NCBI GenBank assembly: GCA_011088145.1 | Contig: JAALKG010000011.1 | Location: 1 to 35,021 of the forward strand | DNA length: 35,021 nucleotides | From: Cyanobacteria bacterium MH1_Bin12 | GTDB taxonomy: Bacteria; Cyanobacteriota; Cyanobacteriia; Cyanobacteriales; Cyanobacteriaceae | Reading direction: 5' to 3' | Shown here: piece by piece, positions 12,028-22,087 of the stretch | Layout: every line of letters begins with the position of its first letter | How positions within the stretch are numbered: the first letter of the stretch is position 1 | Program-made: the position numbers and the translations under genes | Notes under the pieces: generated by a model | What the model saw: only the letters and a program-made list of their open reading frames with translations | Told to the model about the DNA's origin: nothing | Databases searched by the model: none

Positions 12028-12639
12028 ATGAAAAATACCAATGATAATTATATATCATCCATTTTACATCAATGGATGACTCAAGCCCAGATTAATAACT
12101 ATGGAGAATTAAGTAGTTTAGCTGGAGTATCCTTGTTGCAATTTTATCGTTTAAAAAATGGTTTATTGGACAGTACTCCTTTAGGAATTTTAAAAAAAAT
12201 TGCTGATGGTTTAAATATTTCTGTTCATACCCTAATCGATGATTTAAGCGAGAATAAAAATCTATCATCATCAGATATTGAACAGATAGAGTCAAATCTC
12301 AAATGGGAATATCAACAAGAAGCAATTTCTATTTTAGAGTCATTAATATTGCAGTTACCGACATTTACTCATGCCGTTGAAAATAATTCTAATTTACCTG
12401 CGAGCAAACTAATACCTTTACTTGAACCATTAAAGGAATTATTATCCCAATGGGATATTGAAACCATTGGCAATGTAGGAGAGATAGTTTCTTATAATCC
12501 TCAAGAACATGAGTTAATGGACAATAATAATAATTTGGATAAGATAGAAACACAATCAGTCAAAATACGTTATGTTGGCTATCGACACCAAGATAAATTA
12601 CTTTATCGTGCTAAAGTTTGTTCTGTTCTCGAACCATAA
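12028..12639 (+). CDS. HTH-domain protein with a GrpE-like C-terminal domain
   Basis: N-terminal XRE-like HTH (NYGELSSLAGVSLLQFYRLKNGLLDSTPLGILKKIADGLNISVHTLI). The C-terminus IGNVGEIVSYNPQEHELMDN...VKIRYVGYRHQDKLLYRAKV resembles the GrpE beta domain. Confidence 0.65.
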   Translation: MKNTNDNYISSILHQWMTQAQINNYGELSSLAGVSLLQFYRLKNGLLDSTPLGILKKIADGLNISVHTLIDDLSENKNLSSSDIEQIESNLKWEYQQEAISILESLILQLPTFTHAVENNSNLPASKLIPLLEPLKELLSQWDIETIGNVGEIVSYNPQEHELMDNNNNLDKIETQSVKIRYVGYRHQDKLLYRAKVCSVLEP

Positions 12640-12722
12640 AATACTTGTTTGATAATCGTTTTCAGTTAATCATCTACCGTCGATAAATCTGAAAAATGCT
12701 ATAAATTAATTATTTATCCAAA

Positions 12723-13046
12723 ATGACATTAACTCCAACTCACAATCTAGAAATTCTGACTATGGGTTTTCATGCCTTATCTGATAATATTCGTTTACAA
12801 GTTTTAGATTTGTTACGTACTAGGGAATTGTGCGTTTGTGAAATTACCCAAATACTTGATATTCCTCAATCAAAATTATCTTTTCATTTAAAAACTCTTC
12901 GTGAAACAAACTTAGTCAACAGTCGTCAACAAGGACGTTGGACGTATTACAGTTTGAATTTATCTCAATTAGTTATCCTCGAACAATATTTGGCAGAATT
13001 TAGACGTTCGACAATTTTATCTCCAACTCGTGTTTGTGAAGAGTAA
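12723..13046 (+). CDS. ArsR/SmtB-family transcriptional regulator
   Basis: ALSDNIRLQVLDLLRTRELCVCEITQILDIPQSKLSFHLKTLRETNLV: winged HTH with ELCVCE motif. Confidence 0.92.
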   Translation: MTLTPTHNLEILTMGFHALSDNIRLQVLDLLRTRELCVCEITQILDIPQSKLSFHLKTLRETNLVNSRQQGRWTYYSLNLSQLVILEQYLAEFRRSTILSPTRVCEE

Positions 13047-13126
13047 ATAGAAATTGGGGAAAAAGTAATAAATAGACTGATGATGATGAATTTAGAATGT
13101 AGAAACAAGAAATTAATTAAGCTTAT

Positions 13127-13516
13127 TTAAGTTAATAGTTGACGACGTTTTTGTTCAAATTCATATTCAGAAATTAAACCTTCTTGACGTAATTTTTCTA
13201 GTTCTCTTAAGGCTGTTGCTATTTCGTTCATTTGTTGTGCAGGTAATGTGTTTTGATTGTTAGCAACTATTAAATGAGGATTAAAGCGTTGATCAAATCG
13301 TTGTTGATTTTGAGCTAAGTATAAGACTATATCGATCGCACAAGCAATTCTGCCCATGGGATTTTGCCAACCAATAACGAAGTAAATAATACCCCATAGA
13401 GGCTGACCTAAATAAAACTTATGTAAACCAGCAAGGGGAATAGAAGTAACTGCACCTAGTAAAGCTAAACTAACAGCAAATATTTTCTTTTTTGGTTTTG
13501 TCGTTGAATTGTTCAT
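13127..13516 (-). CDS. TM2-domain protein with a C-terminal SHOCT-like motif
   Basis: IPLAGLHKFYLGQPLWGIIYFV; ELEKLRQEGLISEYEFEQKRRQLL. Confidence 0.85.
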   Translation of the reverse strand: MNNSTTKPKKKIFAVSLALLGAVTSIPLAGLHKFYLGQPLWGIIYFVIGWQNPMGRIACAIDIVLYLAQNQQRFDQRFNPHLIVANNQNTLPAQQMNEIATALRELEKLRQEGLISEYEFEQKRRQLLT

Positions 13517-13635
13517 GATTCTCTGTTTACGGAAATCCGTATGTGGTTCACAATCAGGATAATCTTATAATTGAGTTGGGCGAAACCGACTTTTTTTTAA
13601 ATATAATAAGCATATATTATCAGCAAGGTGTAAAT

Positions 13636-13950
13636 ATGGGATTTTTTGATTCAGAAGTGGTGCAACAGGAAGCCAAACAACTTTTTCAGGATTATCAATC
13701 TTTAATTCAGCTAGGTGGAGAATTTGGTAAATTCGATCGACAAGGGAAACAAATCTTTATTGATAAAATGGAAAATATGATGGAAAGATACAAAATTTTC
13801 ATGAAAAGATTTGAATTGTCCGACGATTTCACCGCTAAAATGACCGTCGAACAATTAAAAACTCAGTTAAGTCAATTTGGAACTACCCCAGAGCAAATGT
13901 TTCAACAAATGAATATGACTCTCGAAAGAATGAAAAAAGAAATCGAATAA
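13636..13950 (+). CDS. DUF1825 family protein
   Basis: MGFFDSEVVQQEAKQLFQDYQSLIQLGGEFGKFDRQGKQ; the true start is probably ATG 13636. Confidence 0.88.
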   Translation: MGFFDSEVVQQEAKQLFQDYQSLIQLGGEFGKFDRQGKQIFIDKMENMMERYKIFMKRFELSDDFTAKMTVEQLKTQLSQFGTTPEQMFQQMNMTLERMKKEIE

Positions 13951-14072
13951 GAACAGAAATTATCTATTTAGTTCGGTTTTACTCCCAACAGAATAATTGC
14001 GGAAACTGGTACATTGTAATTGTCGCCAATGATTATTAATCAAACCAGACTAAAAATTAGAGGTTAAAAGTT

Positions 14073-14417
14073 ATGAATTATAAATCTAACCGTAATACTA
14101 AATTTTTGAATCAAAAACACAGAGAGAATAATTTTCTACAGTATATTCAATCTCTTAGTCGAGATACAATCACTCACCTATCTAAACCTAATTCTCCAGA
14201 AATTCTTCAGGTAATGGAACACAACATTATTGGTATGTTGGGTAATTTACCTTCTGACAACTTTAATGTGATGATTAATACTAGTCGAGAAAAGTTAGGT
14301 AAGCTATTAATTTCAGCGATGATGAGTGGCTATTTTCTACGTAATGCTGAACAAAGAATGGATTTTGAAAAAGCATTATTAATTACAAATCCAGAGGATG
14401 AACAACAAGATGATTAA
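14073..14417 (+). CDS. DUF760 family protein
   Basis: FLQYIQSLSRDTITHLSKPNSPEILQVMEHNIIGMLGNLP...LISAMMSGYFLRNAEQRM. Confidence 0.85.
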   Translation: MNYKSNRNTKFLNQKHRENNFLQYIQSLSRDTITHLSKPNSPEILQVMEHNIIGMLGNLPSDNFNVMINTSREKLGKLLISAMMSGYFLRNAEQRMDFEKALLITNPEDEQQDD

Positions 14418-14590
14418 TCTCTAGAATAAATTCTGAAATTATGTGGTGCTATAAAGAATCGTTCAGATGAAAAAATTATATAGTGAAGCATAGATAAATG
14501 ATCTAATAACTTATTGAAAACCATTGAAGTTCAAGTTCTGGTTAACAAATTCATGACCATGAATCGGTTTCGGTGAGAACAATAAATGAA

Positions 14591-15715
14591 TTAAAGTATT
14601 TTGGGTATTGTGATGCTAAAAGTACTACCAACCCCTAGCTTGCTGTGGACTTCTATATGACCATCATGTAAATCGACACAACGTTTGACGATCGTCAGTC
14701 CTAATCCTGTTCCTTGAATATTATCAGAATTACTAGCTCGAGTAAAAGGTTCAAATAAATAAGGTAAATCTTCAGCAGGTATACCAACACCTGAGTCTTT
14801 AATTTTAAAAGAAATTTCTGTGTTTGTCGAAACAAGCTCAAGGAGAATTTGACCCCCTTCAGGAGAATATTTTATGGCATTAGAGAAAAGATTTGTGAGT
14901 ACATGCCACAACAGATGTTTATCAACTAAACCAATACATTCTTGTTGATGTTCAAATTGAAACTGATATTTTTCTCCCGAACCAAATTGTAAGGTTTGAA
15001 TCAAGTCTTGGCAAAAATCGACTATGTCCACTGAAGTTGGCTTCAATTCAATCACGGTGTTTTCCGTACGAGCCATAGTCAAAATATCTTCTAATAATAA
15101 ATTAATATTTTTCGCCGCTTCTTCTATATAATTAAAAGCTTTATTTACTTGTTCAGGAGAACATCGATTGTTAACACTACAATTTCGTAGTAGTTGAGTC
15201 CAGCCGATAATATTAGTTAAAGGATTACGAAATTCATGAACTGCCATGGAGAGATATTCAGATTTTAGTTGTTCGGTTTCTTCTATTTGAGTGGAAGAAG
15301 ATTGAATATTGGTAAGAGTTTCTGGTTTTATTTTCTGTTCTAATTCATGACGAGAAAGAGACATTTCAATGTTAGCTTGAAGTTCTTTTACTCGAAAGGG
15401 TTTTAGTCAATACCCAAAAGGTTTAGTTACCTTTGCTCTATTCAAAGTATCGTCGTCTGCATAAGCTGTCAAATAAATTACGGGTATATTAAATTGAGTT
15501 TGAATATGTTCTACTGCCTCAATACCGTCCATCTTCCCTTGAAGCATTATATCCATTAAAATTAAGTGGGGTTGTTGTTTTTTGGTTATTGCGATCGCAT
15601 CTTCCCCTGAGGCTACTATTCCTATCACTGTATAACCAATCTTCTCCAACTTACTAGCAATATCTTCAGCTATAATTGCTTCATCTTCAACAATGAGAAT
15701 TTCAATGAAAGACAT
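14591..15715 (-). pseudogene. Response regulator (REC)-histidine kinase fusion interrupted by one in-frame TGA
   Basis: The REC ORF (15715-15409) and the HisKA/HATPase ORF share one frame. Junction VTKPFGY-TGA-LKPFRVKELQANIEMSLSRHELEQ: the REC motif continues across the stop. Confidence 0.85.
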
Positions 15716-15718
15716 GTT

Positions 15719-15951
15719 TTAAACCCCTTTAGTTATATATATATATTGGGGAAAAGTAATTTTAAATATAGTACCAATACCCTTTTTACTATTAATCTTT
15801 AATATTCCTCTAATTTGCCATGTTAAAGCACGAATAAGCCTAAATCTATTACTAAACTAATTCCATTATACTGAACTTCAATGGATAACTTATCATCAAC
15901 CATAACAGAAAAATTGATTGAGATCATCTGAGTCAGTTGTTGAGGAAAAGT
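15719..15951 (-). pseudogene. Histidine kinase C-terminal remnant (deleted and frameshifted)
   Basis: One frame reads PQQLTQMISINFSVMVDDKLSIEVQYNGISL. A shifted frame reads RLIRALTWQIRGILKINSKKGIGTIFKITFPQ*, typical of the end of a cyanobacterial HATPase domain. Confidence 0.7.
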
Positions 15952-16248
15952 CTATTTAGGGCTTAGAGGACGTTTCAAAAGTATGATTCACTAGTGAAAA
16001 TGCCCCCTAGCTCCTAATTATGGCGGGGCTGTTTCATTTTCTAATTTGTCGTGAGAACAAGGTAATCGGTAATAGGTTTTGACGAAAAATGACAAATATC
16101 AAATTTTTATCTACTGGTCAAAAAACTTAGAGCCTAAAATCGACCTAAGCTTTATCCTATAAGATTTATCGATTGAATGTATCAAAGACTTTAAAACAGT
16201 CCTACCCAATTATGGGGGACTTTCTTCTCTTTTTTCCCCAAGCTATAA

Positions 16249-16932
16249 CTATTTTTGCCAAGCGGGATGAGCAAATAAAGCATCAATAACTCTAACCCCT
16301 CTTAGTTGATTTGATAAAGGTAAATGCCCTATTGGAGCGCTTAAATCCCAAATAAATTCTTGAGGATATTTTGTCCATTTGTTACCTTCTTTCCACTTCA
16401 ATTTCGTCCATAATTGAGTATAGTTTTTACCTAAAGCTAACCATATCTGACGTTGAATTTTATAACCAAATTTTCCTTCTGAATATACTTGCCATAATAG
16501 ATCGATCGTCCCTAAATCGGCAATGGGAAACTTTTCGATTTCAGTAAAATAAACCCACTTTCTTGCGATCGCAGTTGTTCCCGCCAATTCACATAATTTC
16601 ACCCTAGTTAAAGCATCTGCCTCTTGAAATTTTTGCTCAACTAATAATTCTTGCAATTCTTGATAGTCTATATTTTTTTCTGAGTTTAAACTAACTAATC
16701 CATCGGGAAATTTTTGCTCTAAAAAATTATGATTTACTTGCTCATCGCTCTTTTTTAATTGAAGAAAAATTGTTCCTATGACAGTGTTCATTTCTCCCTC
16801 ATAAGAGTCTAGAAACTCTCTTAAAAATTGATATCCCTCTTCCCCCTCAGTAATTATTGTTTCAATTAAAGGAAGTTTATTTTTATCAGAAGTCTTAATA
16901 AATTTTTCTTTAAGAGTGTCTAACTCAATCAT
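16249..16932 (-). CDS. gun4: GUN4 domain protein (tetrapyrrole biosynthesis regulator)
   Basis: YQELQELLVEQKFQEADALTRVKLCELAG...FPIADLGTIDLLWQVYSEGKFGYKIQRQIW...GHLPLSNQLRG. Confidence 0.93.
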   Translation of the reverse strand: MIELDTLKEKFIKTSDKNKLPLIETIITEGEEGYQFLREFLDSYEGEMNTVIGTIFLQLKKSDEQVNHNFLEQKFPDGLVSLNSEKNIDYQELQELLVEQKFQEADALTRVKLCELAGTTAIARKWVYFTEIEKFPIADLGTIDLLWQVYSEGKFGYKIQRQIWLALGKNYTQLWTKLKWKEGNKWTKYPQEFIWDLSAPIGHLPLSNQLRGVRVIDALFAHPAWQK

Positions 16933-17070
16933 TTTTATATTTTTTTATTATTATAAAATAAAGATATATATTCTTAATATAATATTTCTTATAAACCTTT
17001 TTATTTAGCAATTACTTCATTACAAGAAGTTGCCACCAAAAAACACGAATGATGTATCATTCATTGTCAA

Positions 17071-17835
17071 TTAACCAGAAAAAGAAGTTAGGTAAAGATA
17101 AGTACAAATAATAGCGAACAATGCACCAATCAAAGTATTAATAATATTAACAATTTCGTTAGTTAACCAATTAAATTTTTCTTGTAAGGTCGCACCAATT
17201 ACACTTTCTAAATTAGTGGCTATAAATGCCGCTAAAATACAGATGACGATCGCTACACCATCTATCATGTTAATCGACCATGCTAAAATGGCAATCACCA
17301 CACTAGCTATAATACCAGCTAAAGTACCTTCTAAACTAACTGCACCTTCTGTTCCTCTAGGTACTGGTTGAAAAGTTGTAATTAAGAAAGTACGTTTGCC
17401 ATAAACTTTACCAATTTCGCTGGCACAAGTGTCAGACAGTTTGGTGGCAAAACTAGCTACATAACCAATTAAAAACAATGATCTGTATTCGGGAAAGATA
17501 ACAGATGCGATCGCACACATCGTGGCAATTAAAGCACTACCCCAAACGTTTTCAGGTCCTCTTTTTCCTTCTCTTTTTTCAGCAATTCCCGCGGCCATTT
17601 TTTCTGCCATTCCCACACGAGTAATGGCAGAACCAGCTAGAAAATAAAACATCACCACCAAATAACCTGGCCACTGTAAACAACCCCAAACTATTACTCC
17701 TAAAAACCAAGCATGAAGATAACCCATGACGGTGAGTAGTTTTTTGAGGGAAATTAAACCAATGAGTAATAAGAAGGAGTTGAGACAAATAGCAACTAAC
17801 CAAGGATGAGACACAATCAAGTCAAGGTTATTCAT
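17071..17835 (-). CDS. DUF92 / TIGR00297 family membrane protein (VTE6-like)
   Basis: KMAAGIAEKREGKRGPENVWGSALIATMCAI; SFATKLSDTCASEIGKVYGKRTFLITTFQPVPRGTEGAVSLEGTLAG. Confidence 0.9.
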   Translation of the reverse strand: MNNLDLIVSHPWLVAICLNSFLLLIGLISLKKLLTVMGYLHAWFLGVIVWGCLQWPGYLVVMFYFLAGSAITRVGMAEKMAAGIAEKREGKRGPENVWGSALIATMCAIASVIFPEYRSLFLIGYVASFATKLSDTCASEIGKVYGKRTFLITTFQPVPRGTEGAVSLEGTLAGIIASVVIAILAWSINMIDGVAIVICILAAFIATNLESVIGATLQEKFNWLTNEIVNIINTLIGALFAIICTYLYLTSFSG

Positions 17836-17874
17836 AAGTTATTCGTTGTATATGATTATCCACAAATGTTGGTT

Positions 17875-18420
17875 TTAAACAGTGACAGGTTCGGATAAAT
17901 AACCTAATTCTTGTAAACTAGCAAAGACTTTATTTATACTCTCATCTAATTCTTCTAAGTCTGTACGACATTCAATTTCTGGACTAGTTGGAGGTTCATA
18001 AGGATCGCTTACACCTGTAAACATTTTTATTTCACCAGAGCGAGCTTTTTTGTATAATCCTTTAACATCTCTATCTTCGCAAACGGATAAAGGTGCATTC
18101 ACAAATACCTCGACGAAATTACCAATTTTCTCTTTTACTTCTTCTCTTACTCCACGATAAGGAGAAATAGCGGATACAATTACAATGACATCATTACGAG
18201 TTAACAAATCAGCGACAAAACCGATACGGCGAATATTAGTGTCTCGATCTTCTTTACTGAAACCTAAACCTTTGGTTAAATTAGTACGAACGATGTCTCC
18301 ATCTAAAACTTCTATTTTATAACCCTGTTCTTTTAATTTCTTTGCGACTTGTTCGCTAATGGTGGTTTTACCAGCACCACTTAATCCTGTAAACCAAACC
18401 GTTACGCCTTTTTGTCCCAT
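17875..18420 (-). CDS. cysC: Adenylylsulfate kinase
   Basis: GVTVWFTGLSGAGKTTISEQV; LDGDIVRTNLTKGLGFSKEDRDTNIRRIGFVA. Confidence 0.96.
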   Translation of the reverse strand: MGQKGVTVWFTGLSGAGKTTISEQVAKKLKEQGYKIEVLDGDIVRTNLTKGLGFSKEDRDTNIRRIGFVADLLTRNDVIVIVSAISPYRGVREEVKEKIGNFVEVFVNAPLSVCEDRDVKGLYKKARSGEIKMFTGVSDPYEPPTSPEIECRTDLEELDESINKVFASLQELGYLSEPVTV

Positions 18421-18649
18421 GACTATTGTATAAATATTTTTACTAAAATTTAATCTGCTCTAAAGTATTGTACAAGCGGTAGTTATTCCACACAAGCAAT
18501 TTTGAACTATACCAACAAACGAATTTATTCGGACAAATTGAATTGTTCTAAGCTTATAAAGATTAAGTTATATTTGGAACAAACCACTAGAGTCGATCGC
18601 ATTTACATCATACAATAACCTCATTTCAGAATGGGAGCCCACAGCTATA

Positions 18650-19192
18650 TTATTCTGGCATGATTGATTTTAAACTAGCTAAAGCAGACCAACGATCGTC
18701 TTTTGTGATCTCATCGTTATTATCTTCTTCTGGTGAAGGTGGCTGACAATCATTTCCACAAAGATTTCTCAACGGCATCGCCAGAGATAGTTGTTCATAA
18801 ATCCATGACTGAACAATCAATTCTCCATTGGGTGGCAATGTTTCGGATAAGTCTTCGGTCACTATTTCTCTTTCTAAGGGTAAAGAAAAATTATCAGGTG
18901 GATGTTGTAGAAGGATTATTTCTGTAGTGTCCACTGTCAAACGATAATTAAAAGTTTGTAAACAGCGATCACAAGTTAAGGTTAAAATCGTATCTGCTTT
19001 TAAAGTTATTTCTAAATAATTGTGACTATGGGTGACTCGAAAACTGCCTTTAACAGGGGTTAAAGTTTCTAACTCGCTAATATAATCATTAAGCTGAAAT
19101 TCATATGTCCGTTCGGGCATTTTCAGCAATTGTGGAATAAATATATTGTCCATAGGAACTTCTAAAATAATTGTCTGTGTAACTAAAGTCAA
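18650..19192 (-). CDS. YceD / DUF177 family protein
   Basis: LTLTCDRCLQTFNYRLTVDTTEIILL...LRNLCGNDCQ; start may be the internal Met of MDNIFIPQLL. Confidence 0.88.
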   Translation of the reverse strand: MTLVTQTIILEVPMDNIFIPQLLKMPERTYEFQLNDYISELETLTPVKGSFRVTHSHNYLEITLKADTILTLTCDRCLQTFNYRLTVDTTEIILLQHPPDNFSLPLEREIVTEDLSETLPPNGELIVQSWIYEQLSLAMPLRNLCGNDCQPPSPEEDNNDEITKDDRWSALASLKSIMPE

Positions 19193-19298
19193 AGGCAGAT
19201 TAAGATAATCACCGATAGTTTAAATGATTATCTTGAATTTCTTCTGACCTTAATTTAATTTGCTGAAAGATTGTTCGTTCAAGTTGATTAAATCTTTA

Positions 19299-19787
19299 TT
19301 AACGTAACTTGATAACTAAACGACGATCAGGTTCATTTCCTTGACTTTCTGTCGATAAATCTCCCGATTTCTCTAAAAAGCTATGAATTTGACGACGTTC
19401 CACAGAAGATAAAAAGCGAATTTCTTCGGAAACTCCTGTTACACGTACTTTATCCGCGGCTCTTTGTGCGATCGCCATTAATTCTGCTTGACGACGAATA
19501 CGATAACCATTTAACTCTACGGTAAAAAATCTTTGCGTTCCTTCTTCTGTATTTATATTGAGTAAAACATTAGCTAAATATTGAATAGCATCTATCGTTT
19601 CTCCTTTTTGACCTGTTAAATTCTCGATAGTTTTAGCATTTAAACTTTTTTCATCAATAGTAAGCCAAGAAGAAAGTATTTTTTCTCCATTTTCTTCAAT
19701 TCTACCGAGGTTAACAGTAGCTGAAACGCCCATTAACTGCAATAAAGTTTCTAACCATTTCTGTCCTCGTTGGATTTGTTCATCCAT
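19299..19787 (-). CDS. khpB: Jag/KhpB-type R3H and KH domain RNA-binding protein
   Basis: NLTGQKGETIDAIQYLANVLLN (KH-like); LSSVERRQIHSFLEKSGDLSTESQGNEPDRRLVI (R3H). Confidence 0.88.
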   Translation of the reverse strand: MDEQIQRGQKWLETLLQLMGVSATVNLGRIEENGEKILSSWLTIDEKSLNAKTIENLTGQKGETIDAIQYLANVLLNINTEEGTQRFFTVELNGYRIRRQAELMAIAQRAADKVRVTGVSEEIRFLSSVERRQIHSFLEKSGDLSTESQGNEPDRRLVIKLR

Positions 19788-19998
19788 AATTAATTTAAAA
19801 TTCCGTAACTATGATTTGACTAGGATATTGCATAAGGATTTAAGCGTCCACAATTCAAATTATTAGCAAAAAACTACGAATTGTAAGAGGGATTTGCCTA
19901 AAAATAAAGTATCAGTCGATCGAACTTATAAAGCGGATGACTGATAGCTATAGGCCAATGGGATCTGGATTATTTATTAATCTTTAATCACTGAATCC

Positions 19999-21147
19999 TT
20001 ATGATGTTTTTTCTTTCTTTTTGCCACTTTTTTTCTCAAAAGGAATCGCGGTTCTTCCTTTTTCAGCTTTTTGCCTGTCATCCACTATTTTCTGGATGTT
20101 TTCAGGTAAAGGTTCTCTGGTTAAGATCAGAGTTTGAATTGTTTGGAAAATGTTAGCTATGACAATATACATTAACACCCCTGCTGGTAAGGGGAAAAAT
20201 AAGAACATACCTGAAAAAAGAATCGGTGTAATCTTATTAATAGATTGTTGTTGGTCATTTCCACTTTTGGGTTGTCCTGCGGCAGATAATTCTTGGTTAA
20301 GATAAATACCAAAACCAAAGAAAATAACCATCAAGAGTATATCCCAATTGATCGAACCATCATCACTAGTAACTCCAACTCTTCCCAATGCTTTAATAAA
20401 GAGAAAACCTTGATCAGCAGCAATACCAGGGATGGTAACTTTAATGCTGGCTTCTCCTGAAGACAATGCTTCGATTACACCTTGTTCATTAATATTAATT
20501 CTTTCTTGACCTTTGGTGATTTCCCAACGTGGTTTTAAGGACTCACTATTGTTATATTCATCAATCAATTCTGAGAAGGATTTTCCTTGAGCCGTTTGTA
20601 ATAGGATAGGTTCTTTTTCCCCTATTACCAACTTATTGCCCGTTGGTAAAATAGCCGAAATTTTTCTGTGATCACCATCAGTTACAAACACATTTTGGGA
20701 TTTAATTTCTACGGCTTCAGGTTGAATTCGCTCGACTTGTTCTTGGGGAAAAACTTGTAAATCTACGGTATAGTTAATATCCGCAAATGGTGATCCTCTT
20801 AAAGTAGCAAATAATGCAAATAAAATCGGCATTTGTAAAAGTAATGGTAAGCATCCTGCGAGGGGATTACCAAACTCTTGCATAATTTGGCCCATTTCCT
20901 CTTGTTGCTTTTGAGGATTGTCTTTATATTTAGCCTTAATCTCTTCTTGTCTTTGTTTCATTAATGGCTGAGTAATACGCATTTTCCTCATATTGCGGAT
21001 TTGTCCCGCACTAAGAGGATAAACGGCAAATCGTACCACTAATGTGAGTGCTACGATACCAAAGCCATAACTAGGCACAATCCCATAGAAAAAATCTAGG
21101 ATTGGCAACATTATGTTAGTGGATATAAAACCTATACCAAAATCCAT
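19999..21147 (-). CDS. yidC: Membrane protein insertase YidC/Oxa1
   Basis: [39 protein letters not shown]...[20 protein letters not shown]. Confidence 0.96.
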   Translation of the reverse strand: MDFGIGFISTNIMLPILDFFYGIVPSYGFGIVALTLVVRFAVYPLSAGQIRNMRKMRITQPLMKQRQEEIKAKYKDNPQKQQEEMGQIMQEFGNPLAGCLPLLLQMPILFALFATLRGSPFADINYTVDLQVFPQEQVERIQPEAVEIKSQNVFVTDGDHRKISAILPTGNKLVIGEKEPILLQTAQGKSFSELIDEYNNSESLKPRWEITKGQERININEQGVIEALSSGEASIKVTIPGIAADQGFLFIKALGRVGVTSDDGSINWDILLMVIFFGFGIYLNQELSAAGQPKSGNDQQQSINKITPILFSGMFLFFPLPAGVLMYIVIANIFQTIQTLILTREPLPENIQKIVDDRQKAEKGRTAIPFEKKSGKKKEKTS

Positions 21148-21253
21148 TGTGATCTCGTTTGCTTTACTATAACTTTTTTAATTGTGATCTGAAATAACTA
21201 TTAACAAATAATTTAACGCTTCATTATTGAAGACAAATTGTCAAGAGAAAATT

Positions 21254-21646
21254 TTATTTGGCGATCGCCTCTAAAGGTCTGCCTGTTTTATCTGCTGCAC
21301 GTTCGGTAATATAGTCATAAATTTGGCGAAATTTGGGTAAAGCTCGCATTTCTAAACGACTTCCGTCTTTGAGGGTCACAACAATATCACCCCAAAAACC
21401 AAGACCTCTGGCTACTTTTTTGACTAGAACTACTTCTGAATAGATAATATCTGTACGATCTTTACCCATCCAACCTCCACTAACTGATATACGACGATCG
21501 GTAAAACGATAACGTAACCAGATAGCGCGGACAATAGCGCCCACAGTCAAAGGTAAACAGATAACTGTAAAAGCTAGTAAAACATTTATGACTAAATCCC
21601 CCAGATGAGGTCCACCTTCATAAAAAACTTCTTCTCTAATACCCAT
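21254..21646 (-). CDS. PH domain-containing membrane protein
   Basis: 130 aa; RYRFTDRRISVSGGWMGKDRTDIIYSEVVLVKKVARGLGFWGDIVVTLKDGS; between rnpA and yidC. Confidence 0.85.
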   Translation of the reverse strand: MGIREEVFYEGGPHLGDLVINVLLAFTVICLPLTVGAIVRAIWLRYRFTDRRISVSGGWMGKDRTDIIYSEVVLVKKVARGLGFWGDIVVTLKDGSRLEMRALPKFRQIYDYITERAADKTGRPLEAIAK

Positions 21647-22004
21647 GAATTATTTCTGCTTTAATTAACAACTTCTCTAATTCTCTCAAAAAATGTTCAT
21701 ATTTGCATTCTTTAGCTTCTGCTTTTACAACAATGACAATCATCCAAGAAGAAGATAGTCGTGGTAATAGACAGCGAAATATACTTCTAATTTGTCTTTT
21801 AATACGATTGCGAACGACGGCTTTTTTGCTTACTTTGCGACTGATAGAAATGCCTATTTTGGTGTCAATAGGTTCTGTTTCTAATGGTGTATCCGCTCGA
21901 AAAGCCCTCAGAATAAAATAACGACTAGAGCGGCGAATACCTTTCTTGTAAACAGTTTGAAAGTCTGAACGCCGTTTCAGCCGATGTCTTGATGGTAGTC
22001 CCAC
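21636..22004 (-). CDS. rnpA: Ribonuclease P protein component
   Basis: LPSRHRLKRRSDFQTVYKKGIR...KIGISISRKVSKKAVVRNRIKRQIR. Confidence 0.95.
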   Translation of the reverse strand: MGLPSRHRLKRRSDFQTVYKKGIRRSSRYFILRAFRADTPLETEPIDTKIGISISRKVSKKAVVRNRIKRQIRSIFRCLLPRLSSSWMIVIVVKAEAKECKYEHFLRELEKLLIKAEIIHGY

Positions 22005-22087
22005 CTATTTTTTATACTAATTAAATAAAAAGTTAGAGATGATTTCTGTGTATGTGTCACGATAAATTCGAGCGTCAAATAGACAGA

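Noticed and set aside
12092-12295. Antisense ORF in the HTH/GrpE-like gene
   Set aside because: Opposite a gene with recognisable domains; no family match.
10972-15715. TGA recoded as a sense codon, because two genes carry in-frame TGA
   Set aside because: TGA acts as a normal stop here (for example the CCA-adding enzyme ends ...MTKL-TGA). Other disrupted genes carry TAA and TAG or a frameshift, so decay or error is simpler.
17579-17803. 74-aa ORF inside the DUF92 gene on the same strand
   Set aside because: Alternate frame of a well-supported gene; composition looks non-coding.
18733-18927. Antisense ORF inside the DUF177 gene
   Set aside because: Shadow of the true coding frame.
21703-21921. 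Antisense ORF inside rnpA
   Set aside because: Shadow ORF opposite rnpA.
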